A stretch of DNA of 23,733 nucleotides from JBBSMX01 sp038232935. Lineage in GTDB: Bacteria > Bacteroidota > Rhodothermia > Rhodothermales > JANQRZ01. The stretch lies in assembly GCA_038232935.1 (NCBI GenBank), contig JBBSMX010000057.1, forward strand, positions 1 through 23,733, written 5' to 3'. Positions 8,435 to 15,046 of the stretch are shown in pieces. The position numbers were made by a program, and so were the translations under genes. The stretch's first letter is position 1. Every line of letters starts with the position of its first letter. The notes beneath the pieces were generated by a model. It saw only the letters and a list, made by a program, of their open reading frames with translations. It did not search any database and was not told the DNA's origin.

Positions 8435-8766
8435 GGAGCCGCACGGTGACGGTGATCGACGGAGATGCGTCCGTGGCGATAGACGACGCGCCGACGGTTC
8501 CAACTTCGGCAAGCCTCGCCGCCTCATACCCCAACCCGTTCGCACGCACAACCACGCTTGGCTTTGAGATCGCCGAGGCAGGTATCGCGCGGCTTGTGGT
8601 CTATGACGTGCTCGGCCGCGAGGTGGCCGTGCTGATGGATGGGCCGGTGGCGGTAGGTCGCCACGAGGCTGTTTTCGACGCGGCGGGTCTGCCGAGCGGG
8701 ACGTACGTCGTTCGGCTGCGGGCGGGCTCGTTCGTGGCGACGCAGCGGGTGACAGTGGTCCGGTAG
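8435..8766 (+). pseudogene. YVTN cargo protein, 3' part with T9SS type A sorting domain
   Basis: This is the remainder of the gene that starts at 6596. It opens with the end of a blade (RTVTVIDG), a short linker, and an ~80-residue C-terminal domain with YPNPF, VVYDVLGREVAVL and GTYVVRLRAGSFVATQRVTVVR-type ending, the type A T9SS sorting domain of Bacteroidota. That domain directs outer-membrane translocation and is cleaved on export. Cut off from the signal peptide by the insertion sequence, it cannot act on the propeller. A GTG inside the element could start a short open frame, but its product would have no export signal. The same ending pattern occurs in the cargo protein at 10030-12054. 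Confidence 0.88.
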
Positions 8767-8793
8767 CAACCAAACCTTGAACCGTGAATGTGC

Positions 8794-8821
8794 GGCCTCG
8801 CCTGAGCACTCGGGCGGGGCC
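8794..8821 (+). terminator. Terminator-like hairpin after the YVTN cargo gene
   Basis: GGCCTCGCC at 8794-8802 pairs with GGCGGGGCC at 8813-8821 (one G:T wobble) around a 10-nt loop. It starts 28 nt after the stop codon. There is no U-tract, so its efficiency is uncertain. Confidence 0.45.
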
Positions 8822-8904
8822 GTGCTGCACGGTTGCGGTCTCGAAACCCGACCTCTTCCCTCTGGGTTGCACAGGGCATTCCTCTCTCTTCCCCGGCCGA
8901 TCCG

Positions 8905-9183
8905 ATGCCTACGCTGACCATCAACGAACTTCCCGATGCGCTTCACGAACGTCTCAAGCGAGCGGCCCGAGACAACCACCGCAGCCTGAGCACCGAGGTC
9001 ATCGTGTTGCTGGAACAGGCGCTGATGAGGCGCACGGCGGATGAACGCGCACCCGATGAAGAGGAACGCGCACCGGATGGAGTCGAACGCCACTTCGGAG
9101 TGCTGGACCTGGGCCACCCTGTCGGTACAGACAACGTGCAGATCGACGAGGACTTGGCGAAGGCGTATTCCGGTACGTCCTGA
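8905..9183 (+). CDS. FitA/VapB-type ribbon-helix-helix antitoxin
   Basis: The 92-residue product begins MPTLTINELPDALHERLKRAA and continues DNHRSLSTEVIVLLEQAL, the ribbon-helix-helix DNA-binding fold of FitA/VapB antitoxins in residues 1-45. The C-terminal half is acidic, suited to binding the toxin, and contains a 21-bp tandem duplication (9043-9063 and 9064-9084, 17 of 21 identical) that encodes ERAPD twice. Antitoxins of this type repress their own promoter together with the toxin. The ATG at 8905 is chosen because conserved sequence starts there. Its stop codon shares one base with the toxin start (TGATG), indicating translational coupling. Confidence 0.85.
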   Translation: MPTLTINELPDALHERLKRAARDNHRSLSTEVIVLLEQALMRRTADERAPDEEERAPDGVERHFGVLDLGHPVGTDNVQIDEDLAKAYSGTS

Positions 9184-9581
9184 TGTGGCTGGACACCTCC
9201 GGCTTGCTCTGCCTGCTCCACCGCGCGGAGCGGTTGCACGAGACGGCGGTAGCGGCTTATCGCGACGCTCCGTTGCACCTGACGAGCAATTACGTCCTGG
9301 CGGAGTTCGTCGCGCTGGCTCAGGTGCGAGGTCTGCCACGCCCGGCATCGCTCGCATTCGTCTCCGACCTCGCTGCGTCGCCCGCCATCGAAACCGTGTG
9401 GGTGAGCGAACCGCTGCACCGAGAAGCCCTCGCTCTGCTGCACGCCCGGCTCGACAAGACGTACTCGCTGTGCGATGCGGTAAGCTTCGTCGTGATGCGC
9501 CGGCATGGCCTCACCGAAGCTCTGACGACGGACCGGCATTTCGAACAGGAGGGGTTCCGTAGACTGCTGGTACAGGCGTGA
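9183..9581 (+). CDS. PIN-domain toxin, VapC-like ribonuclease
   Basis: A 132-residue PIN domain, predicted to be a Mg-dependent endoribonuclease neutralised by the preceding antitoxin. Four acidic active-site residues are visible in the expected order: Asp4 in MWLDTSGL, Glu41 in LAEFVAL, Asp98 in YSLCDAVSF, and Asp117 in TTDRHFEQEGF. Length is usual for VapC. It begins on the last base of the antitoxin stop codon. The pair lies inside the 3.28-kb interval bounded by the 172-bp repeats and may stabilise that interval against loss. The RNA target cannot be predicted from sequence. Confidence 0.88.
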   Translation: MWLDTSGLLCLLHRAERLHETAVAAYRDAPLHLTSNYVLAEFVALAQVRGLPRPASLAFVSDLAASPAIETVWVSEPLHREALALLHARLDKTYSLCDAVSFVVMRRHGLTEALTTDRHFEQEGFRRLLVQA

Positions 9582-9597
9582 TCCTCCCGTCGTCCGC

Positions 9598-9771
9598 GTG
9601 CTCGTCGTGGCACACCGGCTCTCGACGATCCAACACGCCGGTCAGATCCTCGTGATGCACAAGGGGGCCATCCGCGAGCGCGGCACGCACCAGGAGTTGC
9701 TCGCGCTCGACGGGCTCTACCGAAAGCTCTACGAGCTCCAGTACGCCGACCAGGAGCGCACGGCGGCGTGA
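9598..9771 (+). pseudogene. 3' fragment of an ABC exporter gene (copy of 6321-6491)
   Basis: The frame encodes LVVAHRLSTIQHAGQILVMH through to YADQERTAA and a stop, the C-terminal 56 residues of the ABC half at 4671-6491, starting just before the H-loop. There is no Walker A, signature or Walker B, so it is not functional. Protein identity to the source over this stretch is complete, since the four base differences are synonymous. It lies 16 nt after the PIN toxin. Confidence 0.92.
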
Positions 9772-9772
9772 G
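9601..9772 (+). repeat. 172-bp direct repeat, copy B
   Basis: It matches 6321-6492 at 168 of 172 positions. Flanking sequence is unrelated on both sides, apart from a few bases to the left. See copy A for the positions of the differences. Confidence 0.95.
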
Positions 9773-9779
9773 GCACACG

Positions 9780-9794
9780 GAGCGCGAAGCGCTC
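9780..9794 (+). terminator. Small hairpin after the ABC gene fragment
   Basis: GAGCGC at 9780-9785 and GCGCTC at 9789-9794 pair perfectly around GAA, just after the fragment's stop codon. No U-tract follows. Nothing similar follows the full-length ABC gene at 6492. Confidence 0.35.
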
Positions 9795-9889
9795 GCGGGA
9801 TGAACGTCTGCGGAAACGAAGACGGTCCCGCCGGGGAACGAGGCCGTGGGGTCAGGAGCCGGTCTACGGCGCGTCGACCCTTACCGTTT

Positions 9890-9933
9890 TTTGCTCCACC
9901 CAGCTATTGATAATGTCGTAGTGTCGTACTACG
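9890..9933 (+). promoter_or_regulatory. Possible Bacteroidota-type promoter and inverted repeat ahead of the LRR-like cargo gene
   Basis: TTTG at 9890-9893 ends a run of T and is followed after 17 nt by TAATGTCG, a partial match to the TAnnTTTG -7 element. Overlapping it is an inverted repeat, CGTAGT (9917-9922) and ACTACG (9928-9933) with a 5-nt loop, which could be an operator. It lies about 97 nt upstream of the ATG at 10030. Confidence 0.35.
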
Positions 9934-10029
9934 TTGCACGCCTCAGCCACCGAGTCATTTCCATGCGATCCGCTATGGCGGAGGTGGACTGCCCCGCCCG
10001 GCATCGTTCACCTCTCAATCTTTCCGGAC

Positions 10030-12054
10030 ATGGATACGCTTCGCCGCCGCGTGCGGCACCCTCTCTCGCTGGCGACCCTCGCGCTCGCCGGCCTCGTACT
10101 TCTCTCCGCTGCGCCGGTGCGCGCGCAGGTCTGCCCCGGTGACATCACGCTCACCTCGCAAGCGGAGGTCGATGCCTTCGCCTGTAGCCAGGTGACGGGC
10201 AATCTGACCATCGCTGGGAGCGACATCGAGGACCTCGCGCCGCTCTCGGGCCTCGCCTCCGTCGGCGGCGGTCTCGTCATCGAGTTCAACGCCGCGCTGG
10301 GATCGATCTCGGGACTCTCAGGCCTCGCCTCTCTCGGCGAAAACCCCTTCAGCGTCAGCCTCTCTGTCCGCTTTAACGACGTGCTAGGTTCGCTGGCGGG
10401 GCTGGAGGGTCTCACCTCCGTCGATGGCGGTCTCGTCATCGAGACCAACGCCGCACTCACATCGCTGGCGGGTCTGGAGGGCCTCACTACTATCGGCGGA
10501 GGCCTCAACCTCAACGACAACAACACGCTGTCGTCATTGGCAGGGCTGGAAGGTCTTACCTCGGTAGGCGGACGCCTCTTCATCGATAACAATGCTGTGC
10601 TAGGGTCGCTGGCTGGGCTAGAGGGCCTCACGGCTGTCGGCGGATTCGTTTCCATCTCGGGCAACGCCGCGCTGGGGTCGCTCGTGGGTCTAGAGGGCGT
10701 CACCTCCCTCAGCGAAGGCCTCGACATCAGCAACAACGCCGCGCTGACGTCGCTCACGGGGTTGGAGGGCCTCACCTCCGTTGCCGAACGCTTCTTCATC
10801 TCAGGCAATGCCGCGCTGGGATCGCTCACGGGCCTATCGGGTCTTACGGACATCGGCGGGAGTCTCTTCATCGAAGACAACGCTGTGCTGACATCGCTGG
10901 CGGGGCTAGAGAGTCTCGCCTCCATCGGCGGCGGCCTTTTCATCCAGGCCAACGCCGTGCTGGTGTCACTGGCGGGGCTGGAGGGCCTCACTGCCATCGG
11001 CGTAGACACCTTCGGCCTCAGCCTCTTCAGCCTCCTCATCGGCGACAACGCCGCGCTAGAGTCGCTGGCGGGGCTGGAGAATGTCACCTCCGTCTTTGGA
11101 AGTGTCTTCGTCGAAAACAACGACGCGCTGGCATCGCTGGCGGGGCTCTCGGGCCTTACCTTCGTCGGCTTAGACCTCGCCATCGATAACAACGCCGCAC
11201 TAGCATCGCTGGAAGGGCTGGAAAGCCTTATATCCGTTGCCGGAGGCCTCGGCATCTTCACCAACGACGCGCTCGTCGACTGCGCCTGCGGCCTAGCCGG
11301 TCTCATCTTCGGGGACCCGCCTGCCTTCAGCGGTGCCGGGGCTGTCTCCATCGTCGATAACGCGGTTGGGGGCCGGTGTACCTCGCCCGAAGTCGTGCTC
11401 GCCAACCCCTGCGAGACCGAGGAGCCGACGGACGACGAGACGCCGCCGGTGTGCGCGCCGATCACGCCGGAGTACAATGGACCCGGCGGCGTCCTCTCCG
11501 CCATCGCCACGGCCGCCTCCGACCCCGAGAGCGGCATCGCCAGCGTCCGCTTCACCCGGCTGGTCAACCTCAATGGGTACGTCGATGCCAACGGCCCCTT
11601 CGCCCAGGGCGACACGTACACGACGGCGGACTCGCCCCCCGTCGGCGTCGCCCTCCGCGCCGAGCGGATCGACTACGGCATGGGGGGCCGGATCGTGGTG
11701 ACGGTGACGAACGGGGTCGGGCTCACGGCCACCTGCGACCCCATCGTGAGCGAGCTCGCGGCGGCGGTGCCGGACGTGTCTGCGCTGCTGGGGGCCTACC
11801 CCAACCCGTTCCGGCTCTCAAGCGGAGCCGGGGCCGTGCGGATCCCGCTCCGCCTGGCCGAGGCCTCGGCCGTCCGCGTGACGGTCTACGACGTGGGGGG
11901 CCGGGCCGTGGCGGTGCTGGTGGACGGGGACCTGGCGGCGGGGTCGTACGAGGTGGCGTGGCCGGAGGCGTCGGCGCTTCCGGCGGGGACGTACGTCGTG
12001 CGGATGACGGCGGGCTCGTTCGTGGGGACGCAGCGGCTGACGCTGGTGAAGTAG
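10030..12054 (+). CDS. Secreted 24-residue-repeat (receptor L-domain/LRR-like) T9SS cargo protein
   Basis: A 674-residue exported protein. Residues 1-33 are a signal peptide ending APVRAQ. From ~64 to ~415 there are 14 repeats of 24 residues with the consensus SLAGLEGLTSVGGGLxIxxNAAL, a solenoid related to receptor L-domain and leucine-rich repeats. Repeats 2 and 11 carry insertions of 5 and 8 residues after the same position. A Cys-containing cap (CACGLAGL, then GGRCTSPEVVLANPC) closes the solenoid. A beta-rich segment (~470-575) with DxESGIASVRF follows, then the type A sorting domain from YPNPF (~591) to GSFVGTQRLTLVK at the C-terminus. It is presumably translocated by the type IX system and held at the surface or released; a binding or adhesive role is a guess. 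The ATG at 10030 is preferred over an upstream extension because the signal peptide starts there. Confidence 0.87.
   Translation: MDTLRRRVRHPLSLATLALAGLVLLSAAPVRAQVCPGDITLTSQAEVDAFACSQVTGNLTIAGSDIEDLAPLSGLASVGGGLVIEFNAALGSISGLSGLASLGENPFSVSLSVRFNDVLGSLAGLEGLTSVDGGLVIETNAALTSLAGLEGLTTIGGGLNLNDNNTLSSLAGLEGLTSVGGRLFIDNNAVLGSLAGLEGLTAVGGFVSISGNAALGSLVGLEGVTSLSEGLDISNNAALTSLTGLEGLTSVAERFFISGNAALGSLTGLSGLTDIGGSLFIEDNAVLTSLAGLESLASIGGGLFIQANAVLVSLAGLEGLTAIGVDTFGLSLFSLLIGDNAALESLAGLENVTSVFGSVFVENNDALASLAGLSGLTFVGLDLAIDNNAALASLEGLESLISVAGGLGIFTNDALVDCACGLAGLIFGDPPAFSGAGAVSIVDNAVGGRCTSPEVVLANPCETEEPTDDETPPVCAPITPEYNGPGGVLSAIATAASDPESGIASVRFTRLVNLNGYVDANGPFAQGDTYTTADSPPVGVALRAERIDYGMGGRIVVTVTNGVGLTATCDPIVSELAAAVPDVSALLGAYPNPFRLSSGAGAVRIPLRLAEASAVRVTVYDVGGRAVAVLVDGDLAAGSYEVAWPEASALPAGTYVVRMTAGSFVGTQRLTLVK
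10222..11275 (+). repeat. 72-bp coding tandem repeats (24-residue solenoid units)
   Basis: Fourteen degenerate units recur with the DNA core TCGCTGGCGGGGCTGGAGGG. Two units (2 and 11) are lengthened by 15 and 24 bp. Repeat divergence is uneven, with units 3-6 and 9-11 closest to the consensus. Confidence 0.75.
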
Positions 12055-12067
12055 CGAGCGGTGGGGT

Positions 12068-12098
12068 GGCGGGGCGCGCATGGCGAGCGCGTCCCGCC
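12068..12098 (+). terminator. Strong GC hairpin after the LRR-like cargo gene
   Basis: GGCGGGGCGCGC at 12068-12079 pairs with GCGCGTCCCGCC at 12087-12098 (one wobble) around a 7-nt loop, 13 nt past the stop codon. It also lies between convergent genes. The left arm shares 11 nt with the hairpin at 20508-20539. No U-tract follows. Confidence 0.55.
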
Positions 12099-12152
12099 GC
12101 TGGCCGAGCCGGGAATCCTTGCCGATCTCAACGCTGCTATCAGCGCTGAGCT

Positions 12153-13199
12153 TCAGGCTGCGCGCTCCGGTTCGTCGTCTCGACCGTTCTGCTGGGCGAT
12201 GGTCCCGGCGATCGTGCGGGCCTCCGGCGGGTCGTCGCCGGCGGGCCAGCCCTCGCGCTGCTGCGTCCGGTCGCCGTCGGTGGCCTCGGTCTGGTCGTGG
12301 AAGAGGATTTGCTGCGTCGGGAACGGCAGGTCGATGCCGGCGGCGCTGAGGCTCTCCTTCACCGCCTGAAGCACCTTGTCGCGGAGGACGACGACCTCGC
12401 CGCGCACCGGCTTGCTCCACCAGCGGATGCGGATGTTCACCGACGCGCCCGCGAGGTCCCACGTCAGCACGTCCGGCGCGGGGTCGGCAAGGACGCCGTC
12501 GATCCCCTGCATCGTTTCCAGCGCGATCCGCTTGGCCTCGGCGATGTCGTCGCCGTAGCCGATCCCGACGTCGTACTCGCTCCGCACCATGTCGTAGGCC
12601 GTGATGACGATCACGGGGTCGGTGTAGATCTGGCTGTTGGGGACGATGACGCGCCGTCCGTCGTAGGTCCGGATGAACGTGGCCCGCGTCTCGATGGCCT
12701 CGACGGTGCCGGTGAACTCGCCCGATGTGATCTCGTCGCCTTCGCGGAAGGGCTCGCGCAGGAGGATGAGGACGCCCGCGAGGAGGTTCTGGAAGATGTC
12801 CTGGAATGCGAACCCGATGGCGACGCCACCGATCCCGAGGAGCCCGACGAGCTCGCTGATCCCCATGCCCGGCGCGACGACGGTCAGGGCGACGAGCACG
12901 CCCAGCACGACGATCCCGGCGTAGGTCAGCCGGCCCAGCACGAGGCCAACGTTCGAGTCCCGAGGCCCCGGCGTGATCCGGTGCACGAGCGAGCGCACGC
13001 CCCGCGCGATGAACAGGAACACGAAGAAAAGGACGACCGCGAGGACGAGCTTCGGCAGGAGGGCGAAGAAGCCGTCGACGATGTTGTCTACAGTGCGCCA
13101 GGCATTCGAGACCTCGGCGTTGAGGTTGACCCCGGAGGTGTCGGAGGGGGGTTGCATGAGGTCGGGATCGAGAGGAGGGGAGAGTGGCACGGGGGGCAT
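12153..13199 (-). CDS. Small-conductance mechanosensitive channel, MscS family
   Basis: The 348-residue product has the MscS layout: a short N-terminal region, two transmembrane helices (~44-68 and ~85-111), the pore-lining TM3 rich in Gly and Ala (GLLGIGGVAIGFAFQDIFQNLLAG, ~118-142), then the conserved LLREPFREGD entry to the cytoplasmic beta domain and VPNSQIYTDPVI. Such channels open under membrane tension to release solutes in hypo-osmotic shock. The last ~45 residues are hydrophilic and unconserved. The first ATG is at 13199; a second in-frame ATG at 13157 (MQPPSDTSG) would remove 14 proline-rich residues and is an equally plausible start. It is divergent from the ArsR gene and convergent with the cargo gene at 10030-12054. 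Confidence 0.92.
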   Translation of the reverse strand: MPPVPLSPPLDPDLMQPPSDTSGVNLNAEVSNAWRTVDNIVDGFFALLPKLVLAVVLFFVFLFIARGVRSLVHRITPGPRDSNVGLVLGRLTYAGIVVLGVLVALTVVAPGMGISELVGLLGIGGVAIGFAFQDIFQNLLAGVLILLREPFREGDEITSGEFTGTVEAIETRATFIRTYDGRRVIVPNSQIYTDPVIVITAYDMVRSEYDVGIGYGDDIAEAKRIALETMQGIDGVLADPAPDVLTWDLAGASVNIRIRWWSKPVRGEVVVLRDKVLQAVKESLSAAGIDLPFPTQQILFHDQTEATDGDRTQQREGWPAGDDPPEARTIAGTIAQQNGRDDEPERAA

Positions 13200-13234
13200 A
13201 GAGGGCCGGTTTCCTCCCGTGCTCGATAAACCGC

Positions 13235-13263
13235 TTGACAGAGCGATCTGGATTGCTTATCGT
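13235..13263 (+). promoter_or_regulatory. Promoter of the ArsR-family gene
   Basis: A perfect TTGACA lies at 13235-13240, followed after 17 bp by TATCGT at 13258-13263, a 4/6 match to the -10 consensus. It is the clearest sigma70-like promoter I see in the window and ends directly before the palindrome at 13266. Confidence 0.55.
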
Positions 13264-13283
13264 TCATCGTAGATCTACGATAA
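13257..13283. promoter_or_regulatory. Operator palindrome of the ArsR-family gene
   Basis: ATCGTAGATCTACGAT at 13266-13281 is a perfect 16-bp palindrome. An outer pair, TTATCGT at 13257-13263 and ACGATAA at 13277-13283, adds a second overlapping symmetry. The site covers the end of the -10 element and the likely transcription start, and ends 17 nt before the ATG at 13301, as expected for autorepression by an ArsR/SmtB dimer. Confidence 0.7.
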
Positions 13284-13300
13284 AACTCAAGACTACTACG

Positions 13301-13621
13301 ATGACCGATTCGTTCACGGCCGATGACGTAGCCCTCGCGGGCTGGGGCAAAGCCCTCGGGCACCCCGCCCGCCTCGCCATCCTCCGTACCCTCGCCGAGC
13401 GGCAGACGTGCCTCTGCGGCGAGATCGTGGAGGAGCTCCCCCTCGCGCAAGCCACCGTCTCGCAGCACCTCAAGGCGCTACGCGAGGCGGGACTGATCGA
13501 GGGGAAGACGGACGGGCCGCGCTCGTGCTACTGCCTCAACACGGAGGCGCTTCGGCGCCTGCACGAGGCGCTCGGCGCGCTCTTCGACGGGCTGAACTGC
13601 TCGTGCTCGTGCTGTAGCTGA
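13301..13621 (+). CDS. ArsR/SmtB-family metalloid-responsive repressor with Cys-rich tail
   Basis: The 106-residue product is a winged helix-turn-helix repressor: GKALGHPARLAILRTLAER opens the fold, and LPLAQATVSQHLKALREAGLI is the recognition region. Cysteines lie at 37 and 39 (TCLCGEI, where ArsR proteins bind arsenite or metals), at 76 and 78 (RSCYCLN), and at 100, 102, 104 and 105 in a terminal CSCSCCS. The first two pairs fit Bacteroidota ArsR proteins; the tail adds four more thiols and is unusual. The family leaves DNA when metal or metalloid binds. The palindrome at 13266-13281 is the likely operator. No arsenic efflux or reductase gene follows; the next gene is a 21-residue Cys-rich peptide 55 nt downstream. 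The ligand is therefore undetermined, with As(III), Cd, Zn or Cu all possible. Confidence 0.9.
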   Translation: MTDSFTADDVALAGWGKALGHPARLAILRTLAERQTCLCGEIVEELPLAQATVSQHLKALREAGLIEGKTDGPRSCYCLNTEALRRLHEALGALFDGLNCSCSCCS

Positions 13622-13665
13622 TCCGTTCACCGAACCACGAGGCGCTCGCCTCTGCGTTCACATCC

Positions 13666-13671
13666 GGGAGG
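13666..13671 (+). promoter_or_regulatory. Strong Shine-Dalgarno sequence for the microprotein
   Basis: GGGAGG lies 5 nt before the ATG at 13677. Most starts in this window show no such sequence, so its presence here supports translation of this very short frame. GGGA (13667-13670 region) could pair with TCCC just before the ATG, a possible 4-bp occluding hairpin. Confidence 0.7.
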
Positions 13672-13676
13672 TTCCC

Positions 13677-13742
13677 ATGAGCACGCTCACGATGGATCCC
13701 TGCTGCTGCCCCGACTGCGGTGGTGGCTGCTGCGGCGACTGA
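13677..13742 (+). CDS. 21-residue Cys-rich microprotein, metallothionein-like
   Basis: The frame encodes MSTLTMDP followed by CCCPDCGGGCCGD and a stop. Six of the 21 residues are cysteine (positions 9, 10, 11, 14, 18, 19), with Asp, Gly and Pro between, a composition suited to thiolate binding of a soft metal ion. It is preceded by GGGAGG at optimal spacing and lies 55 nt after the ArsR-type gene, probably on the same transcript. A hairpin follows 9 nt after the stop. I do not recognise a named family. By analogy with cyanobacterial smtB-smtA, a repressor next to a metallothionein, it may bind the metal that the repressor senses; a peptide regulating the repressor, or a chance ORF, are alternatives. 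No signal peptide. Confidence 0.6.
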   Translation: MSTLTMDPCCCPDCGGGCCGD

Positions 13743-13751
13743 CGCTGCGCG

Positions 13752-13783
13752 GCGTAGGGGCGGCTTTCGAGCCGTCCCTACGC
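13752..13783. terminator. GTAGGGGCG-type hairpin between convergent genes
   Basis: GCGTAGGGGCGGCT at 13752-13765 pairs with AGCCGTCCCTACGC at 13770-13783 around a TTCG loop, with one wobble. It follows the microprotein gene by 9 nt and covers the stop codon of the convergent threonine synthase gene, so it could serve as a bidirectional terminator. It belongs to the same element type as 3569-3596 and 3613-3640. Confidence 0.6.
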
Positions 13784-15046
13784 TTGCATTTGGGGGGCCG
13801 GCAGAAGGTGGCGGAGGTCCGGAAGGTACTTCTCCAGCGAGCCCGTGTTGAACACGACGACGCGGTCGCCCGGCCGGATCGTGCCGCGCTCGACGAGCGG
13901 CTCCAGCGCGGCGAGCGCGGCGGCCCCCTCCGAGCCGATCCACCACCCCGTTCGGGCAACGGTGTCGTGAAGTGCCCGGCCGATGGCCTCGTCCGATACG
14001 GCGAGGGCGCAGCCGTCGCTCGCGCGGACGATCTCCAGCACGCGGGCGTGGCCCACGCCACCGGCCACGTTCAGCCCCACCGCCAGCGTCGCGCCCGGCT
14101 CGACCGGCACAGGCTCGGTGCCTGCCTCAAACGCCTCTACGAGCGGGGCTGTCGCCTCGCTCTGGACACACACCATGCGCGGGCGCTCCGGCCCGATCAG
14201 CCCGAGCGCTTCGAGTTCGTCGAACGCCTTCCACATGCCGAGGACGCCGGTGCCGCCACCCGTCGGGTACACGACCACGTCGGGCAGCCGCCACGGGCCG
14301 CCGGGCTCTAAAGGCTCGGCGAGTTCGAGGCCCATCGTCTTCTTTCCCTCGATACGCCAGCCCGGCTCCTGAAACGTGGCGACGTTGAAAAAGCCGTCGG
14401 CGAGGTATGTCGACTTCACGAGCGCGCCCGCTTCGCGAATCGTGCCCCGAACCACGTCGAGGTGGACCTGGCCGGGGTGGAGGCGGGCGTACGCGGCGAC
14501 CTTGCCGAGGATCGGCATCGGCGTGTCGTCGGCCATGACGATGGCGACCTCCAGCCCGGCGGCGACGCCGTACGACGCCAGCGAATCGCCCGCGTTGCCC
14601 TGCGTGGGGACGGCCAGCCTGCCGATCCCGAGCTTGCGCGCCATCGAGACGGTCATCGCCATGCCGCGGTCCTTGAAGCTCTGCGTCGGGTTCGCGCCGA
14701 AGCCGGGCACCGCGCGGCCCTCTTCTTTGACGGCGAGGTGGAAGCCGACCTGCCGGGCGAGCGGGTGGCTCGCGTAGTCGAGCAAGGGGGTGTGGCCCTC
14801 GCCGAGCGACACGATGTGCCGCCGGTCGGCGGGGTCGGCGATGTCGAGCGGGAGGAGGCCGCCGAAGCGCCAGAGGTCGTTGCGCTCGGGGTGGTACCAG
14901 CCGAGGCCAGGCTGCTCGGCGCGAAGGCGCTCCAGGTCGAGCACGATCTCGACGGGGCGGCCGTCGGCCGGGTCGAGGTTCATGATCGTCTCGGGCGGGT
15001 ACTCGGTGCCGGAGCCGAGGCCGCGCAGGCAGCGGACGAAAGCCAT
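13778..15046 (-). CDS. thrC: Threonine synthase
   Basis: A 422-residue PLP enzyme that converts O-phosphohomoserine to threonine in the cytoplasm. NPTQSFKDRGMA places the PLP-binding lysine at 125, and TGGGTG at 262-267 forms the phosphate-binding loop. LGEGHTPLLD, PTQGNAGDSLASYG and ATFQEPGWRIEGKKTMGLE further match the threonine synthase class within fold-type II enzymes. The N-terminus (VRCLRGLGSGTEYP) resembles the small CxxCG knuckle of related synthases but retains only one cysteine. The ATG at 15046 begins that conserved segment. No other threonine-pathway gene is adjacent. The 3' end is inside a hairpin shared with the convergent ArsR-microprotein unit. A related threonine-synthase-like PLP lyase cannot be fully excluded. 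Confidence 0.87.
   Translation of the reverse strand: MAFVRCLRGLGSGTEYPPETIMNLDPADGRPVEIVLDLERLRAEQPGLGWYHPERNDLWRFGGLLPLDIADPADRRHIVSLGEGHTPLLDYASHPLARQVGFHLAVKEEGRAVPGFGANPTQSFKDRGMAMTVSMARKLGIGRLAVPTQGNAGDSLASYGVAAGLEVAIVMADDTPMPILGKVAAYARLHPGQVHLDVVRGTIREAGALVKSTYLADGFFNVATFQEPGWRIEGKKTMGLELAEPLEPGGPWRLPDVVVYPTGGGTGVLGMWKAFDELEALGLIGPERPRMVCVQSEATAPLVEAFEAGTEPVPVEPGATLAVGLNVAGGVGHARVLEIVRASDGCALAVSDEAIGRALHDTVARTGWWIGSEGAAALAALEPLVERGTIRPGDRVVVFNTGSLEKYLPDLRHLLPAPQMQA

Noticed and set aside
10222..11275. Regular repeats that might suggest a CRISPR array or satellite
   Set aside because: The 72-bp units are degenerate, in frame, and encode a continuous solenoid protein; there are no conserved repeats with unique spacers.
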